Positions 1-7,169 of a DNA stretch of 14,059 nucleotides are shown in pieces (the stretch's first letter is position 1; each line of letters opens with the position of its first letter). Below the pieces are notes generated by a model. That model was given only the letters and a program-made list of their open reading frames with translations. It made no database searches and was not told where the DNA came from. A program made the position numbers and the translations under genes. The DNA comes from Treponema sp. (GTDB lineage Bacteria > Spirochaetota > Spirochaetia > Treponematales > Breznakiellaceae): NCBI GenBank assembly GCA_031284105.1, contig JAITAN010000162.1:1-14059 (forward strand). Reading direction: 5' to 3'.

Positions 1-830
1 GACGATGAGGATGACAAGGACAAGATTCCGTCCGAGCTCGTTGAAACGTGGGGAAACGGGAGCGCGGAACTATTTACAATCAACAGCGATGCGAGCGGAA
101 CTCTTGGCAATATGAATGGTACGTGGAGCGTAAGCGATTCTACGCCGACCTTCACCGCAACCAATGGAAGCGGTTCGGTACAATGGGAGATCAAGGGCGG
201 AAAGCTGGCGATCAGCAATCCGTCAGGAGCATTGTCCTTATTATGGACGGTTATCGTACAACAGCCTCCTTTAGACAAAATAAGCGGCGGCGGCAACGAC
301 ATACCCGCCGTTACCAACGTCCAAGTATACGACGAGGATGGTAAGGAGTATACCGGCGGCGGGACGGTTAAGATTAAATTTGGGGATAATGATACGAGAG
401 AACCTTTGGGGTGCGTAGCTGCGGGAACAATAACGGGCGGCAAGCCGACCTTGAATCTTCCGTCAAGTATACCTGACAACTATTTATCCGATATGGACAC
501 TGCTCCCGCCGGTATTACGGTAACTCCATCCGGCGTAAAGGGCGGCGGCGGCAGCGGCAACCTCGCTGTTTTTGCGGGAGGGAACGAAATAGGCTCTATT
601 GACTATACCAATAACTCCGGTGATACCATTTCGTATATGTATGTTACAAAAGCGGTTGCCATGACCGGTATATATAATGGTGAATATACAGCGCCATATA
701 ATGCACCGCTAAAAGCCGGCTGAAATCAAGTGTGGGTATATGTCTCCGGCAACGATATGACTGTTACTACCGATTTAACCGGACTGCCGTCCAATCGAAA
801 TGGGTAGTGTCCTTGAACGGCAACAAGTAA
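1..830 (+). pseudogene. Decayed 3' end of a glycine-rich surface or lipoprotein-like gene (5' end outside window)
   Basis: The frame is open from base 1, so the gene begins upstream of the window. The visible protein starts with an acidic D/E/K stretch, followed by two beta-rich, Gly/Ser/Thr/Asn-rich segments separated by a Gly-rich linker. This composition is typical of exported treponemal hypothetical proteins, but no named domain is recognised. The frame stops at TGA 721-723, yet the same frame continues for 27 codons (NQVWVYVSGNDMTVTTDLTG...) as convincing protein. Reading the TGA as Trp gives KAGWNQVWVYV. Near 796 one base appears lost: moving to the next frame at 798 gives KWVVSLNGNK and a stop at 828-830, directly before a terminator. 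Two lesions within about 75 bp near the C-terminus indicate a recently decayed gene or a tolerated C-terminal truncation. If the truncated product is made, its last residue is at 720. The loss of both ends of the frame is seen directly; the surface location is inferred. Confidence 0.6.
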
Positions 831-916
831 ACCGGTAAGAATGCGCCTGACGGTAACGAAAAACGTCCCGTAACGCCGCCGTGCGCTTTTCCTACTATGA
901 TGAGCAATCGCCGCCT

Positions 917-946
917 GACCGCCGCCAAAAGCGGCGGTCTTTTTTT
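917..946 (+). terminator. Rho-independent terminator
   Basis: A perfect 9-bp stem (GACCGCCGC at 917-925 with GCGGCGGTC at 931-939) closes on the 5-nt loop CAAAA and is followed by seven T residues (940-946). It is the natural 3' end of the decayed gene that finishes at 830 and the clearest intrinsic terminator in the window. Confidence 0.9.
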
Positions 947-947
947 A

Positions 948-1280
948 CAAACGGACGCGGCAAATCCCGCAAGCCTTATGAAAACCGATAGACAAGAACA
1001 ACGGCATAGATTATACTACCGGCTATTAGTAGTAACATGACTGTACAAGAGCCTAGAAAGCGGTATACATCAGCCGCCGCCCGCATATACACGCGCCGGC
1101 GTCATGCAATCCGGCGGCCGGTTAACTCAACAGTGAAAATCTTCGCGGAGTATAAGACAAAAACGGTTCGCGTCTTGAAGGCGGACGCTGCGGCTAATCC
1201 GGACGGAGCTGCCGCGGGCTCCGCACGGCTTCCCCGTAACGAATTGGGGATACATGAACATATAGAAAAAAGCGAGAAAA
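948..1280. other. Non-coding interval upstream of the cysteine desulfurase gene
   Basis: No convincing gene is present in these 333 bases. Small inverted repeats are visible: CGGAGC/GCTCCG at 1204-1223, TCCCC/GGGGA at 1231-1250, and GCCGCCG (1073-1079) with CGGCGGC (1112-1118). Just before the next gene is a short purine-rich tandem repeat (gcgagaaaa, gtgagaaaa, gtggaaaaa, about 1272-1298). I could not identify a good -35/-10 pair. An open frame at 1037-1309 has no Shine-Dalgarno sequence and Arg/Ala-rich composition, and is judged spurious. Confidence 0.5.
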
Positions 1281-2456
1281 GTGAGAAAAGTGGAAAAAGA
1301 AGCGGGTAGCCGCCATTACTTCGACTGGGCCGCGACCGCACCGCTTGATCCGTGCGCGGCGATTGAAAACCCTCCCTTTGGGAATCCGTCTTCACGGCAC
1401 GCCGAAGGACGGGCCGCGCGGTACGCTTTGGAAGACGCGCGTGAACGGTGCGCCCGCGTTCTGGGCGTTTCCGGTGATCAGCTTTACTGGACGTCGGGCG
1501 GAACCGAGGCAAACGCGCTGGTTCTGTACGCGCAGGCCCTGCGTTCGCGGGTAAACGCGGTCCTCTTTTCGGCCGCCGAACATCCGTCCGTGCGGGAAAA
1601 CTGTTATATGCTTGAACGGCTCGGTAAACGGATCGCATGTATACCGGTTGCGCCGGACGGGCGGGTAACGGCCGCTTGTCTTGACAGAACGCTGGAGAAG
1701 CGTCCCGATGCAGGTTTTGCCGCAATCATGGCCGTAAACAACGAAACCGGCGCGGTGAATACCATAGAAGAAATAGCCGAATATCTGCAAAAAAGAAAAA
1801 ACACCGGCATCGGGTCAAAACCCATTCACCTGCACTGCGACATGGTGCAGGCCCTTGGAAAGACCGCGGGGCCGCTTCCCCTTTCGCTGGTAGACTCCGC
1901 ATCCATGAGCGGACACAAGATCGGCGCGCCGCGCGGCATAGGGCTTCTGTACCTCAAAAAACCGCTTGAAACCATGTTCAGGGGTGGCGGACAGGAACGC
2001 GGCGTCAGAGCCGGTACGGAAAACACCCCGGGCGCGCTTGCCCTAGCCGCCTGCATGGAACGCTATGCCGGCAGTGATGCCGCGCTCGCCGGACACGGGC
2101 AAGCGCAGGCGCGTAGTACCCGTCTTATCGGTTTTCTGCGTGAAACCGGCCGCTGCGCCCTCATACCGGAAGACAGAGGCGCGGAAGATAGCCGCTTTTC
2201 TCCCTATATCCTACAACTACGCATCAAGGGTATACCGGGCGAGGTACTGGCGCGGGTGCTTGACGATGAAGGCTTTGCGGTTTCAACGGGGTCCGCATGT
2301 TCTTCGGCATCGCATGAGCGTCCCGTGCTTGCGGCAATGGGCGTGTCGCGAGACGCCCAACTGGAAGGCGTCCGCATCTCCCAAGGACGTTTAACCGCTA
2401 TGGACGATATTGACGCATTGATCGAGACCCTTGCCCGTGTGATACGACAGTATTAA
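1281..2456 (+). CDS. nifS: Cysteine desulfurase, NifS/IscS type
   Basis: This PLP enzyme removes sulfur from L-cysteine, giving alanine and a cysteine persulfide that feeds Fe-S cluster and thiolation pathways in the cytoplasm. The family landmarks appear in order: an N-terminal FDWAATAP, GNPSSRHAEG (34-43), TSGGTEAN (71-78), the PLP-stacking His in AAEHPSV (H101), NNETGAV (153-159), D187 and Q190 in HCDMVQA, the PLP lysine K213 in SGHKIG, GGGQERGVRAGTEN, and the catalytic cysteine C340 in STGSACSSAS. The full length of 391 aa is normal. GTG 1281 follows an in-frame stop at 1263 and has no good Shine-Dalgarno sequence; GTG 1290 is an alternative start. No iscU, iscR or other Fe-S genes lie beside it, so it is probably the general-purpose sulfur donor or serves tRNA thiolation; that choice is inference. 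Confidence 0.9.
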   Translation: MRKVEKEAGSRHYFDWAATAPLDPCAAIENPPFGNPSSRHAEGRAARYALEDARERCARVLGVSGDQLYWTSGGTEANALVLYAQALRSRVNAVLFSAAEHPSVRENCYMLERLGKRIACIPVAPDGRVTAACLDRTLEKRPDAGFAAIMAVNNETGAVNTIEEIAEYLQKRKNTGIGSKPIHLHCDMVQALGKTAGPLPLSLVDSASMSGHKIGAPRGIGLLYLKKPLETMFRGGGQERGVRAGTENTPGALALAACMERYAGSDAALAGHGQAQARSTRLIGFLRETGRCALIPEDRGAEDSRFSPYILQLRIKGIPGEVLARVLDDEGFAVSTGSACSSASHERPVLAAMGVSRDAQLEGVRISQGRLTAMDDIDALIETLARVIRQY

Positions 2457-2480
2457 CAATGAGAACGAGAGGCTTGTACG

Positions 2481-2510
2481 CCTACGGCGCGAAGCCGCGC
2501 CATGGGTAGG
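2481..2510 (+). other. GC-rich hairpin after nifS
   Basis: GGCGCG (2486-2491) and CGCGCC (2496-2501) form a 6-bp stem on an AAGC loop. Outside it CCTAC (2481-2485) pairs with GTAGG (2506-2510), with a 4-nt bulge (atgg) between the two helices. It starts 25 bases after the nifS stop. There is no T-tract, so it may stabilise the 3' end of the nifS message or help Rho-dependent termination; the role is not known. Confidence 0.35.
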
Positions 2511-2538
2511 ATCGCCGCTCACGCTTATCCTATCATCC

Positions 2539-2580
2539 TTGAATTACGTCTCATTTTCGTGTATACTCTTTCAAAGGAGG
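2539..2580 (+). promoter_or_regulatory. Promoter and ribosome binding site for ybeY-ruvB
   Basis: TTGAAT (2539-2544) and TATACT (2562-2567) are separated by exactly 17 bp, a good sigma-70-type promoter (4/6 and 5/6 matches). The expected transcript start, near 2574, falls at the strong Shine-Dalgarno sequence AAAGGAGG (2573-2580), 10 nt before GTG 2591. The leader would be very short. Confidence 0.7.
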
Positions 2581-2590
2581 AGACTAATCG

Positions 2591-3121
2591 GTGAATACTG
2601 TGAAAATCGCTATGACGGACTATGAGGAAGAGGAAACGGGAAAAGAAACCGCTTGCCTGCCCTTGTGGGTAAAAGAGACGGCGCCCGCGGTGTTTATTCA
2701 GGATGTTCTTGCCTACCTTGGGAAAAACAACTGGGATATTTCCATCGTGTTCTGCAATAACGCCTCTATCCGCGACCTGAATAGGCGGTTCCGGGACATG
2801 GACGAACCGACCGATGTACTGTCATTCGCGCTTGGCGAAATGGACGGCGAGCGGTTCCTGCCCGGAGACATTGTTATCTCCCTTGAAATGGTTGAAGAAA
2901 ACGCCGGCTATTTCGGCGTTCCCATTGAAGAAGAATTGCGCCGCGTGCTGGTTCACGGCATCCTTCACCTTGACGGCATGGATCATTACGGGCATCTGGC
3001 GAGAACTTCGGGAAGCGGCGCGCCGGAGGACGGGGAGATTGAACCGATGCTGTACGTACAAGAGGAAATTTTGACGGCATTGGCAGCGTATGAAAAGAAA
3101 GGAAGCGCATGGGAAAGGTAA
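2591..3121 (+). CDS. ybeY: YbeY, rRNA maturation endoribonuclease
   Basis: YbeY is a zinc-dependent single-strand endoribonuclease required for 16S rRNA 3' end maturation and late 70S ribosome quality control. The signature zinc site HGILHLDGMDH (HGxLHLxGxDH) gives ligands H122, H126 and H132. The other conserved block, with an N, R and D spacing followed by TDVLSFA (74-80) and GDIVIS (92-97), is also present. The 176-aa length is a little above the usual 150-160 because of an acidic N-terminal stretch. The GTG start at 2591 is chosen for the AAAGGAGG sequence 10 nt upstream; GTG 2600 is less well placed. The end overlaps ruvB by 13 bp, so the two are co-transcribed and likely translationally coupled. 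Confidence 0.93.
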   Translation: MNTVKIAMTDYEEEETGKETACLPLWVKETAPAVFIQDVLAYLGKNNWDISIVFCNNASIRDLNRRFRDMDEPTDVLSFALGEMDGERFLPGDIVISLEMVEENAGYFGVPIEEELRRVLVHGILHLDGMDHYGHLARTSGSGAPEDGEIEPMLYVQEEILTALAAYEKKGSAWER

Positions 3122-4167
3122 AGAGCCGCAACGACACGCCCGCCGATACCAAAGAAGCCGGTATTCTCCACGCTGAAAAACCCTTATCCGAAGACGAGCG
3201 GGATTTAACGCTCCGCCCCCAAAACATAGCCGAATTCCTTGGGCAGTCAAAAATCAAAGAAAACCTCGCCGTGTTCATCGCGGCCACAAAAGCCCGCAGG
3301 GAAAGCCTCGACCACCTGTTTCTGATAGGACCGCCCGGACTTGGAAAAACCACGCTGGCCCAAGTGGTTGCCCACGAGCTGGGCGTTGATTTTAAGGTAA
3401 CGTCCGCTCCCGCGCTGGATAAGCCGAAAGATCTTGTGGGCGTTCTGACCACCATGACTAAAAACTCGGTGTTCTTTATCGATGAGATTCACCGCCTCAA
3501 GCCGGCTATTGAGGAAATGCTTTATATTGCGATGGAAGACTATGAGCTTGACTGGATCATTGGGCAAGGACCGGGCGCGAGAACCATGCGGCTGCCCATT
3601 CCCCGGTTCACGCTCATAGGCGCTACCACCAAAGCCGGCAACGTCTCAAGCCCGCTTGTAAGCCGTTTCGGTATAACCTGCCGTTTTTCCTTCTACGAAC
3701 TGGCGGATATGGAAGCCATTCTGCGGCGATCAGCCGGTATCCTAAACGTCCGCATCGAAAACGACGCCGCGAGCCTCCTTGCGACGTCGAGCCGGGGCAC
3801 GCCCCGCGTGGCGAACCGGCTTCTCCGGCGTATGAGGGACTTCGCCCAAGTGAAACAATCGCGGTCCATTACCTTGGACATTGTGGAAAACGGGCTTGTG
3901 CAGCTCGAGATCGATTCGCTTGGGCTCGAACGGTACGACCGTGAAATCCTCCGTATGATCATCGAGCGGTACAATGGCGGACCTGTGGGCGCGGAAACGC
4001 TTGCGATCTCTGTGGGAGAGACTGTGGAAACCCTCGAAGACTACTACGAACCCTACCTTATCCAAGCGGGTCTCATTCAGCGCACGCCCAGGGGACGGAT
4101 CGTAACGGCATTGGCGTACACCCACCTTAATATCGCGCAAAAACATACGTCCGGCGCGTTGTTCTGA
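3109..4167 (+). CDS. ruvB: Holliday junction branch migration ATPase RuvB
   Basis: RuvB is the hexameric AAA+ motor that, with RuvA, drives branch migration of Holliday junctions during recombinational repair. Visible motifs are Walker A GPPGLGKT (74-81), Walker B FFIDEIHRL (D125, E126), the sensor-1 block GATTKAG (171-177), the arginine finger in SPLVSRFG (R186) and sensor 2 GTPRVANRLLRR (R233). The C-terminal winged-helix domain ends in TPRGRIVTALAYTHL. The 352-aa length is typical; an N-terminal tail of about 25 residues precedes the first conserved block. The ATG at 3109 sits 5-8 nt after an AAGGAAG sequence inside the end of ybeY. No ruvA or ruvC is in the window. alaX converges from the other strand 9 bp downstream. 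Confidence 0.96.
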   Translation: MGKVKSRNDTPADTKEAGILHAEKPLSEDERDLTLRPQNIAEFLGQSKIKENLAVFIAATKARRESLDHLFLIGPPGLGKTTLAQVVAHELGVDFKVTSAPALDKPKDLVGVLTTMTKNSVFFIDEIHRLKPAIEEMLYIAMEDYELDWIIGQGPGARTMRLPIPRFTLIGATTKAGNVSSPLVSRFGITCRFSFYELADMEAILRRSAGILNVRIENDAASLLATSSRGTPRVANRLLRRMRDFAQVKQSRSITLDIVENGLVQLEIDSLGLERYDREILRMIIERYNGGPVGAETLAISVGETVETLEDYYEPYLIQAGLIQRTPRGRIVTALAYTHLNIAQKHTSGALF

Positions 4168-4176
4168 TGATGGGGG

Positions 4177-5445
4177 TTACCGCTGCCGAATCGCGATCAT
4201 AAACGCGTGCAAATCTTCCGGCCTTTCAAACACGCCCTGAAAAAGCGATGGTCCGCCGCCGCCTCTACCGTGATGAGCGGCCAGCGCGTCTTTGAGCAGG
4301 GGACGAATGTCGAACCCTTTTGCCGAACAGAACGCCGCGAATTTCAGCGCGGCGGCCGAATCATCCTGCGCGCCGGCGCCGGGAGCCGTTTCCGAGGCAA
4401 GCACCAGAACCGCGCTCGTGAGTTTTTGCGCGGCATTGCCTATGCGAAGCACTTCTTCCATATCCGCGTCCATGTAACTCACCGTGATGACGCGCGGCTT
4501 CCCGTCTTTTTCAGTATCCGCGCCCACATTCGCGATACTAAAAGCCGAGACGAGCGATTCCGCCTTGCGCTGCGCGGCTTCTTCCTGAAAGAATTTGAGT
4601 TTTTGCTCAAGTTTACCGGTTTTCTCAAGCAGCGAGCGAACGCCCTTATCCGTTTCCATGACCGGTACGTTGAGCGCGCGGGAAATAAAGTCCGCGTTCC
4701 GCCTGAGCAGGCGGCTGTCGCGCAGGACGCGGCGGCCCGCGATGAAATGCACCCTCGTCATGCCCTTGTATTTTTCAGCCGCAAGGATACGCAGCACGCC
4801 GATCCGGCCGGTTGAAGGCAGGTGCGTACCACAGCACGGCGAGAAGTCGCAGCCTTGTATCTCCACCACGCGGATAACGTCATCGACTTGCGGGATTTGT
4901 TTGCGTAAAGGAAACGCGCCGGTATCTTCGGGAGGACAGAGATGGGTGATCACCGGATGATCCTGTTCAATGGCCGTCTGCACGGCTTCTTCTACCGCAA
5001 CAAGGGTTTCCTCAGACAGTTCTTTCGCGTCAACATCAATGGCGCATAGGTCGTCTCCCATGTGCATGGAAAGCGTATACGCGCCGGTCATGCGGAGGAT
5101 CGTTCCCGAAAGCAAGTGTTGCCCCGTATGGTGAACCGTATGATCCATACGCCGCGTAACATCAAGTACCAGTTCCACGGGTCCCGGCCCAAGCCGCGCC
5201 GCGTTTTCGCTTGAGACAACGTGGAGAATTTCACGCTCTTTTTCTATTTTTTGTTCTATGACCGTGAGTAAAGGTACGCCGTTAATGGAGCCTCGGTCCG
5301 CGGGCTGTCCTCCGCCTTCGGGATAAAAAATGGCGGCGTCCAACAGCAGCGCGGACGTACCGGCCGTGAGCGGGCGGATTTCAAGAATGTTGGCATTGAA
5401 AGGCTCGGCGCTGTTATAATCGTAATAAAGGGGGATCGTTTTCAT
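4177..5445 (-). CDS. alaX: AlaX-type alanyl-tRNA editing protein with DHHA1 domain
   Basis: This is a free-standing relative of the editing half of alanyl-tRNA synthetase, which hydrolyses Ser- or Gly-tRNA(Ala) made in error. The N-terminal part has YPEGGGQPADRG (41-52), the beta-barrel motif before the editing site. The zinc site is HHTGQH (H106, H110) with CCGTH (C204, H208); the extra C205 replaces the usual Gly. A predicted coiled coil (about 270-300) leads to a C-terminal DHHA1-like domain ending in HHGRGGGGPSLFQG (391-404). At 422 aa it is a long AlaX form. The ATG at 5445 is chosen because homology begins at MKTIPLYYD and the promoter overlaps the upstream extension that would run to 5562. 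There is no Shine-Dalgarno sequence before this ATG, and the -10 box ends 7 nt before it, so the mRNA is probably leaderless. Confidence 0.9.
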   Translation of the reverse strand: MKTIPLYYDYNSAEPFNANILEIRPLTAGTSALLLDAAIFYPEGGGQPADRGSINGVPLLTVIEQKIEKEREILHVVSSENAARLGPGPVELVLDVTRRMDHTVHHTGQHLLSGTILRMTGAYTLSMHMGDDLCAIDVDAKELSEETLVAVEEAVQTAIEQDHPVITHLCPPEDTGAFPLRKQIPQVDDVIRVVEIQGCDFSPCCGTHLPSTGRIGVLRILAAEKYKGMTRVHFIAGRRVLRDSRLLRRNADFISRALNVPVMETDKGVRSLLEKTGKLEQKLKFFQEEAAQRKAESLVSAFSIANVGADTEKDGKPRVITVSYMDADMEEVLRIGNAAQKLTSAVLVLASETAPGAGAQDDSAAALKFAAFCSAKGFDIRPLLKDALAAHHGRGGGGPSLFQGVFERPEDLHAFMIAIRQR

Positions 5446-5452
5446 AGGTCTT

Positions 5453-5481
5453 ATAATACGCTTTTTGCGGGCGAAGCGCAA
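5453..5481 (-). promoter_or_regulatory. alaX promoter, predicted leaderless start
   Basis: On the - strand, TTGCGC (5481-5476) and TATTAT (5458-5453) are separated by 17 bp. The -35 is weak (3/6) and the -10 good (5/6). Only 7 nt (aagacct) lie between the -10 box and ATG 5445, so transcription should begin at or next to the start codon. Confidence 0.5.
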
Positions 5482-5482
5482 T

Positions 5483-5522
5483 GGAGTAGGGGAGGCGTTT
5501 CGGGGCGCCGGAGTAGGGGAGG
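5483..5522. repeat. Two direct copies of GGAGTAGGGGAGG upstream of the alaX promoter
   Basis: The 13-bp sequence is exact at 5483-5495 and 5510-5522, a 27-bp period. The first copy lies immediately upstream of the alaX -35 box, where an activator could bind. It may equally be a chance low-complexity duplication. Confidence 0.4.
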
Positions 5523-5631
5523 GGAGGCCGTAACGCTCGTTCCGGCAGGGTTGCGCGGGCATGAAAAGACGGGTGCGGATGAACAGGGGAAAACGTAAAT
5601 AAAAAAAGAGTCGAGAGATTTTACCTGTACA

Positions 5632-6381
5632 TTACCTGCCAAACAATCCCGCAAGATACGCCGGCACATCAACTTTGACGGGCATAAGGTACAGATTAAA
5701 GTCCTGCTTTTTACAAAAATCAATCACTTGTCTGCCGAAACGGGTATTCCATTCCATGGTCGGTTCAAAACTCTTGGGAAACACCGCCCGATTGCGCTCT
5801 TCCCAATAATTACGGCTCTGCGGCAAAAGAACCGGTGAAATGCCCCAGAATACATCCTTATCCTCAAGGTATTCCGCATATATTTCAAGAAGCCGGAGAT
5901 CAAAGAACGGCTGACTCATAAAACCTACGGCTCCCGCGCCTTCCTTCTCCATCAGATAGTCAAGTTCATACCTAATGTTCGACCGGTATGGGTCAAACGC
6001 GGCGTAGATCCGCAGTTCCGGCATTTCCCGCTTGAGCTTCCTGATAAACGGGACGGTCTTTGTGGGATAGCAAACGTGATGAGACGTTTCTTTCGGCGGA
6101 TCTCCCGCAATGACAAGAATACTCGATATGTTTTTTAAGCGGAACAATGCGGTGAGCGGGAAGGGCGTCTCCATATCAAAATCTATGGCTCTGATATGAG
6201 GAATACATATCTTGTCCGGCAGCTTCGCAACAAGATCGGCGCAAGCATCCCACGAACGCAAAGGAAACCGGAGCAAATCAGGAATGTTGATACTATTTAT
6301 GGAAGGGAAATCCCGTACGGTCTCGGATATCCGGGCAAGCGTTTCGATATCCCGAGGAACGGATTCAAGGGATACCAGCAT
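5632..6381 (-). CDS. metF: Short MetF-like 5,10-methylenetetrahydrofolate reductase
   Basis: It probably reduces 5,10-methylene-THF to 5-methyl-THF using a bound flavin, supplying methyl groups for methionine or for the methyl branch of acetogenesis. At 249 aa it is shorter than E. coli MetF (about 300) but keeps the TIM-barrel landmarks: an acidic residue in the first strand (E6 in VSLESVPR, matching the catalytic Glu of EFFPP), the flavin-binding GDPP (93-96), GFMSQPFFD (153-161) with the substrate Gln (Q157), and GISPVLLPQ (180-188). The ATG at 6381 lies inside the end of the thioesterase gene (17-bp overlap), so translation is likely coupled. Family membership is fairly secure; substrate is inferred. 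Its partner gene and a methionine synthase are not visible here. Confidence 0.75.
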   Translation of the reverse strand: MLVSLESVPRDIETLARISETVRDFPSINSINIPDLLRFPLRSWDACADLVAKLPDKICIPHIRAIDFDMETPFPLTALFRLKNISSILVIAGDPPKETSHHVCYPTKTVPFIRKLKREMPELRIYAAFDPYRSNIRYELDYLMEKEGAGAVGFMSQPFFDLRLLEIYAEYLEDKDVFWGISPVLLPQSRNYWEERNRAVFPKSFEPTMEWNTRFGRQVIDFCKKQDFNLYLMPVKVDVPAYLAGLFGR

Positions 6382-7120
6382 ACGCTCTCAATTCGGCGCG
6401 GAAGATCGCTATCCTGCCCCCGCTCTGCGCCGCGTCTTTTTTCCTGCCTTCATAAGCAAACCCCTGCTCTATAGGTGCTTTCCACAATTCAACCGTTTCA
6501 TCTAGCCGCGTTTCTCTTAAGTAATTGATATCAAGCCTCATACTATCCGCCTTCACAAACACATCCGGCTCCGTAATATCCTGAATCCACTGCACGTAAC
6601 GGGCGTTATTGACATGCCCATTGTAGTCAATATCCGAATAACAGGGTATCCGTTCCCCCGCAAGCGCTAGATGTTCCCGTGTATTAAGGCTCACGATTTC
6701 GTTTAACGCATCAAGTCCTTTGTTTTCGGGCAATGTATCTACTATAAACTGGGGACGCAACGGACGATGCGTCTCAATATCAACGATCAGCCAGCCGCTC
6801 CGCCCCCGAACAAGGACGTTACCCGCCATGTCCTGAATATCGTAATCTCTTTTAGCAAAGAGTTTTTCCCAGCTTCGGGGCCAGCTCCGTATTATTATTT
6901 TTTCGTGAAATGCGGGACGTTTTTCCATAAGCACGCTGCTCCGTGAAAGTATCCATACCTGCCCGCTCTTCGCCAAAGCCGCACGTCCTACGCCCAGAGT
7001 CTCCGCGTGGTTGATCGCTACTTCTTGAAAGTAGTCAAATGTCCGCGCCAGCGTAAGCCGGTCCGAAATATCAACATCTCCAAAACCAACAAAGATTTCT
7101 TGTGTACCAATATCTGCCAT
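6365..7120 (-). CDS. Acyl-ACP thioesterase (FatA/FatB family)
   Basis: It hydrolyses acyl-acyl carrier protein to release free fatty acids and acts in the cytoplasm. Two hot-dog domains are expected. The second has the signature IDYNGHVNNARYVQWIQ (164-180) with catalytic-type D165, N167 and H169. Downstream, NYLRETRLDETVEL supplies the acidic residue E203, where plant FatB has its Glu; the adjacent Cys of plant enzymes is Thr here. The first domain shows FDYFQEVAINHAETLG (28-43) and SWPRSWEKLFAKRDYDI (79-95). The ATG at 7120 gives 251 aa, normal for bacterial members, with GGCAGG 5 nt upstream. A longer open frame reaches 7285 but overlaps the preceding gene and has no ribosome binding site. 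It follows the DUF5312-like gene by 49 bp and overlaps metF. Confidence 0.85.
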   Translation of the reverse strand: MADIGTQEIFVGFGDVDISDRLTLARTFDYFQEVAINHAETLGVGRAALAKSGQVWILSRSSVLMEKRPAFHEKIIIRSWPRSWEKLFAKRDYDIQDMAGNVLVRGRSGWLIVDIETHRPLRPQFIVDTLPENKGLDALNEIVSLNTREHLALAGERIPCYSDIDYNGHVNNARYVQWIQDITEPDVFVKADSMRLDINYLRETRLDETVELWKAPIEQGFAYEGRKKDAAQSGGRIAIFRAELRAYAGIP

Positions 7121-7169
7121 AGTAACCTGCCTAAAACGCATCCGAATTACCGCATCCGAATCGGTGAAT

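Noticed and set aside
721..723. In-frame TGA read as selenocysteine
   Set aside because: The context fits Trp, no clear SECIS-like stem follows, and a second lesion downstream breaks the frame anyway.
1037..1309. Open frame of 90 codons on the + strand before nifS
   Set aside because: No ribosome binding site, Arg/Ala-rich composition, a low-complexity SEKSEKSGK end made by a purine repeat, and overlap with nifS.
5446..5562. N-terminal extension of alaX up to 5562
   Set aside because: Pro/Arg-rich, encoded by the repeat and promoter region, and without family similarity; the conserved protein starts at MKTIPLYYD.
6196..6505. Overlapping + strand frames of 92 and 97 codons
   Set aside because: They lie opposite the overlapping metF and thioesterase genes and show no motif or ribosome binding site.
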